Positions 59,779-64,000 of a DNA stretch of 64,000 nt are shown in pieces. This DNA is from Anastatus disparis (Eukaryota > Arthropoda > Insecta > Hymenoptera > Eupelmidae), in assembly GCA_017163975.1 (NCBI GenBank), contig JAFFSR010000242.1, positions 3,311,001 to 3,375,000 of the forward strand. The letters are read 5' to 3'. A program made the position numbers and the translations under genes. The notes beneath the pieces were generated by a model. The model made no database searches. It was not told the DNA's origin and saw only the letters and a list, made by a program, of their open reading frames with translations. How positions within the stretch are numbered: position 1 is the first letter of the stretch; the number at the start of each line of letters is the position of its first letter.

Positions 59779-62700
59779 TAAAAAATATAAATGTATTCAT
59801 CGAGCATAACTAACGAAGGTCTTTAATTTAGCATTGCCAACAAATGATCATCCCATCTTTTTGTATCTTTCTTCAATTTATTTAATAGCTCACTTTATAC
59901 ATTGTATATGTGTAAGTTAACCAATAATGAGATATTCGTGCTTCAATGACGCGTAAAAACGAATTTTCCTAGTAGCGCGTGGAAAACACACGTAAATCAG
60001 TATGCCAATTAAATTGCTTCGCGACGATCGAGTCGAGAGGAAAAGAGATAGAGAAACTCAATGTTAAAATAAGAGAGCTTTAATTTTTTTATTTGTAAGG
60101 TTAATCTATTCAGCTATTTAAACAGCTTAAGTATGTGAAATTTATCATAAAATTTTTAGTAAAGGAATTATTATTTTTTTAAATTCTTTTTTTTTTATGA
60201 GTACAGTTTTTAAGTTGCCGTTTTAAAATAAGTTTTTAATTTTTGCTTTTTTTCTGATGAATCGTGCGATTTTATTTTAATTTACGATTTTATTTTAACA
60301 GGAATTTCAATTTGATTATACGTAATAAAATATTAATTTAGATGCTTATCAATTAAAATTGAATGATCTACTGATTTAGAATTATAAAACATCATTAATA
60401 TATCAAGTGCGTGATTGAATAATTACGTTCATATGTATAAAAAAAATAAATATAGATTTTTTCGTCCCCATTTCGTACTAATTGAAGTACTACTAATAGA
60501 ATGTAGTCGTAATTAAAAAAAAAATGAAACTGTAATTAAAATTACAATTAATTACATATTGCCGGTATGTGATTGAATGTTTTCAAAAGCGAAAATAATT
60601 TTATGAAATAAATAAAATATTTAAAATATACAATCGATTGTGATAATAATTAAATGTACAAATGCACGTAATATTTTTTTAAAATTTATTGAATAATGTT
60701 ATTTAAAATGTATTTGTTTTTAATTTAATAGCTTTTTAAAGTTTCGATTGTAAAAAGTGTTAAAAATAATTTAATGTTTATAACGAGCCGTTATGACTAT
60801 TAATTCATAATATTTGCATGATATGGATACTAAATTTTCATTTACGGCAATAAATGTTCGTATCGGTATATTTGTAAAATATAAATAAATTTATGTGACA
60901 ATGTAATTTAGTGATATGATCATAGATTGACTTTATATTTTAAAAAAATGTTATGCCGTTTACGGAACGGCTGGCATTCTGTTGTCATGAAACAAATTCA
61001 TCAAATTTTCTTTATACTTTTTTTTCTTTTATTGTTTTGAATCACGACAGGCCATCAAAATATCGATCTTTTAAATAGAGATTTCATAGTGTTTATGAAT
61101 AATATGTAGAAAAGTTGAATATTTCCCGAGAAATAGTATGAATATTAATCAACTTATATGAAATAGACTTTTTTATTTTCCTTTTGATTTATTTATCAAC
61201 TTGAAAAATATCAAATATTCCAATGGGAAATTCCTTTTTTTTATTATATTCTAAAAAACAATTTTATTCAAAAAGAAAAAATTTAACAAAAAATCTTTCC
61301 GAATCATCTTTGGAAGTTTATATTACAACTATATTCGTACCATTTCAAATTTTTTAACAGATTGAAATTTCAAAATTTTCCATAAAAAAAGTAAACTATT
61401 CGTCATTGACTTGTTAAACATATTCGAAAGTGCTTTAACCAGATATCTTGAAAAGTAGATACGTAAGTTTTCAAAAGATTGCACAGCTTTAAAAAAGAGA
61501 TTATTAAGCTTGAAATACGCTCTTTTCAGAAAAGCATCACTTTAAAACGATTCATGTTGTATTTCAAAAAGATTTTTAAAAGCCAACTTTTAACTTTGAA
61601 GTTACATTAAACATAATCTCTCAAGAAGTAAAAATTTTTTTCTATTTTCTTTTTTTTTCAGTTTTAAGTGTCATATTTTTAATACATTTTATAATTTTTT
61701 TTAGAATTTTCTTTTTATTTCAAAATTTATGGAATATATTATTAAGCTAAATAATTTTTCTTTTCTAATTTAACATGCGATATTTTCGATCGCTTCCCAT
61801 TATTTTAATTATTTTTTTCAAAACCAAATACACTAATAATTGATTATTGAAATCAATAAGTTTAAAAATATGATTAAATATGTTTACTTACATTATTAAA
61901 TTTAATAATATTTTTGTTATAAAAAAACTCTAGTATTTCGGATCATATTTCATAAAACATACATAAAAGCACTCTAAAAAAAAAAAAATAATCATCGTTC
62001 TCCTTCAAGCTTCCAAAATTTTACACATACGTTATATAAAAGTTCAAACCTCTCTCTTATAACAGCTTAGCAAGTCAAAGTATCTATTACATGAAAAAAA
62101 AGAAATATAAAAGCTATGTTAAAAAAAAAGAAGGTTAAAGCTTGGATTGATCCTTCCTCTTTAAAATACAAAAAAAATTAGGAAAAAAAAAATTGAACTG
62201 AGAGAATCGATCGTTATATAGTTTCGTAAATTGTTCGTCGCACGTTACCCATTCGCTTATGCTCAGCGCGTTGTCCTTACCCTCCCCCGCGTACCTTTTC
62301 AGTTAGCGTCAATCTTCTTGTTCTTTTTCTTCTTCCTTTTTTTTCACAAAGAAAAGAATGAAAAAGAATAAGTTAAAGTAGTCTATCTCTTTGACAATGA
62401 AATGCCGCTGTCAGGTTTAAATTTCAATGCATGTATATATATGTATATTTTATTTTACACGATATTCGTGAGAAATACGTGTATAGAAATTTATGTTTAC
62501 CACGCTTCAACTTCTACCCTTTTCCTAAAGTGTGTTACAACGAATTTAAGCTCGTTACGGTGAACGAGAGAGACATGCGAAGTAGATGTATACGTTTAGT
62601 TTTAGTGAACCATATATGTTTATCCGATGCAATGGAAAAGATTTGTTGATTTGAAAAAGTTGTAATTTAGCGAAAAAAAAAACAAAAAACAAAATTTTTT

Positions 62701-64000
62701 TACGAACATCCTTTTTGTTTTTGTTTTATTTATAAGATTTATTTGTTAGTTGATGTATCAATGACCTTAAAATGTAAATTAGAATTAACAAGAAAAATTT
62801 AACATTGAAATACAATAATAATTTAGTTTTAATAGCTTGAGCATAAAATTTATTGATCTGTCGATTTTATTTAAAGATAAGAGAAAAAAATCGAATGGCG
62901 CCGTATATCACTGATCACTAAATAGTTTAAAAATACAAAGTGCTACAAAAAAAGTTTACCTTCTTATGATTACTATATTAAAAATAATAAATAATATACA
63001 TAATAATACATAAATATAATAATGATAAAGAATATATTTCAATTTTAAGATTTACCGATATTATTTTCTACGTTGTAAAGCAAATTTTTAATTTTTAATT
63101 TTTTATTGATCAACGAAAAATATTAAATTTGACATTGAAATATGATCATCAAATAAATATCAACATACAATAACCATTCATCATTTTTTAAAAAGAATAT
63201 GACAACTACATTATTCTAAGTCTGACTAAATTCAACAATGTTCTACTTATATTCCTTTCATACAACGTTAATGTACCTAATGTTTTATGTTCATTTTGTA
63301 ACAATCACCCTCTTTTTATTAGATTAATCTTTAACGAAATATGAAATTCTTTATTACACTTATATAATTTCATGTAATAGAATTTTTTTCTTATTATTTA
63401 TTTTATTTAACAACACTTAATTTGTCCTCATAAATATTATAACTTTCATATATTTTTATCAAAGATATCAAATAAAATAAATCTACAATTAAAAAGCCAT
63501 AAGGTTTCGTGTATACAATAATACCAACTCAGAAAAATTTAGCCAATCTTTGTTCTTATAACTTCAGGAAAAGTTATGTCACTCGAGAACTCGAAAAAAA
63601 TAATATTATACTTTTCTGTTTGTCTACGCTGCTCGGAAGTGAGATTAAGACCTTGAGCATACACAAAGTCTTGAAAATAATTACGAAAATTTCTTTGTTT
63701 AATGAGCTGTTAAAAATGTTGGTTTAATAAAAGTTTTAGAGGTCAGCGCGGTCAGAAGTTATGAAAGATTATAGGGCGTAAATTTTTAATATTTTTTTAT
63801 TGCTTTATGAGATTTATGAATTTTTTATTCTAAAATCATTGATTCTTTTCCTTCAGTAATCTTCTTGTACTTTTTTAATAACTTAATTGCCAGAAAAATA
63901 TTTTTTCCGCTTTTTTCACAATGATGAAAATGAGTCTCAGTAAAATGTAAAAAAATAATCACTAATGAAGTCATTTAATAAAATTTTAATCCGTGGAAAA
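59779..64000. other. Non-coding AT-rich DNA to the window end
   Basis: The only notable patch is 62210-62310, which is GC-richer and contains TTATATAG and, about 80 bp on, TTTTCAGTTAGCG, an initiator-like TCAGT. No credible open frame follows it. Frames at 62431-62649 and 63509-63727 (+) have no recognisable motif. Nothing else is supported. Confidence 0.4.

Noticed and set aside
62210..62310. TATA-like and TCAGT initiator-like words in a GC-richer patch
   Set aside because: The spacing (about 80 bp) is wrong for a single core promoter and no gene follows; kept only as a note in the terminal region.

Overview
This window looks like AT-rich nuclear DNA of an arthropod, most likely an insect. 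It has no bacterial-style gene packing. A+T is around three quarters by eye, there are many homopolymer runs and microsatellites, tRNA-derived SINEs are present, and a receptor gene is split by long introns. A hymenopteran would fit the base composition and style, but the sequence does not prove the order.

The only protein-coding gene I can support is on the minus strand: the first two coding exons of a 5-HT1-type serotonin receptor (rhodopsin-family GPCR). Exon 1 (22860-22731) encodes the glycosylated N-terminus and most of TM1. Exon 2 (15239-15106) completes TM1 and encodes intracellular loop 1 and TM2, with the hallmark LAVAD motif. Both splice junctions are canonical and in phase. No exon for TM3-TM7 was found between 15105 and 1, so the rest of the gene probably lies beyond the left edge. 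The 5' UTR just upstream of the start codon is GC- and CpG-rich. It carries two overlapping upstream ORFs; the second is in frame with the receptor and stops 24 nt before its ATG. A good 3' splice site at 23050 suggests that further non-coding 5' exons lie to the right. A GC-rich block at about 53.56-53.81 kb has a minus-strand TATA box, a GC box and a possible splice donor, and is a speculative candidate for the distal promoter or first exon.

Layout: 1-15105 is non-coding (presumed intron of the receptor gene) with two SINE copies. 15106-22860 holds the two receptor exons and a 7.5-kb intron. 22861-23049 is the 5' UTR. 23050-47784 is non-coding upstream or intronic DNA with two SINEs. 47785-48443 is an almost perfect 659-bp foldback MITE flanked by TA. 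54.5-59.8 kb is a dense cluster of short palindromic elements, TIR elements, two SINEs and a tandem repeat. From 59.8 kb to the end I see nothing definite.

The repeat content is the most unusual part. One tRNA-derived SINE family is present in six copies of graded divergence. A cluster of palindromes shares CG-rich loops built on CGAGC...GCGAG. I found no CRISPR array, rRNA, or convincing functional tRNA. Most short open frames are chance openings in AT-rich DNA or lie inside repeats.
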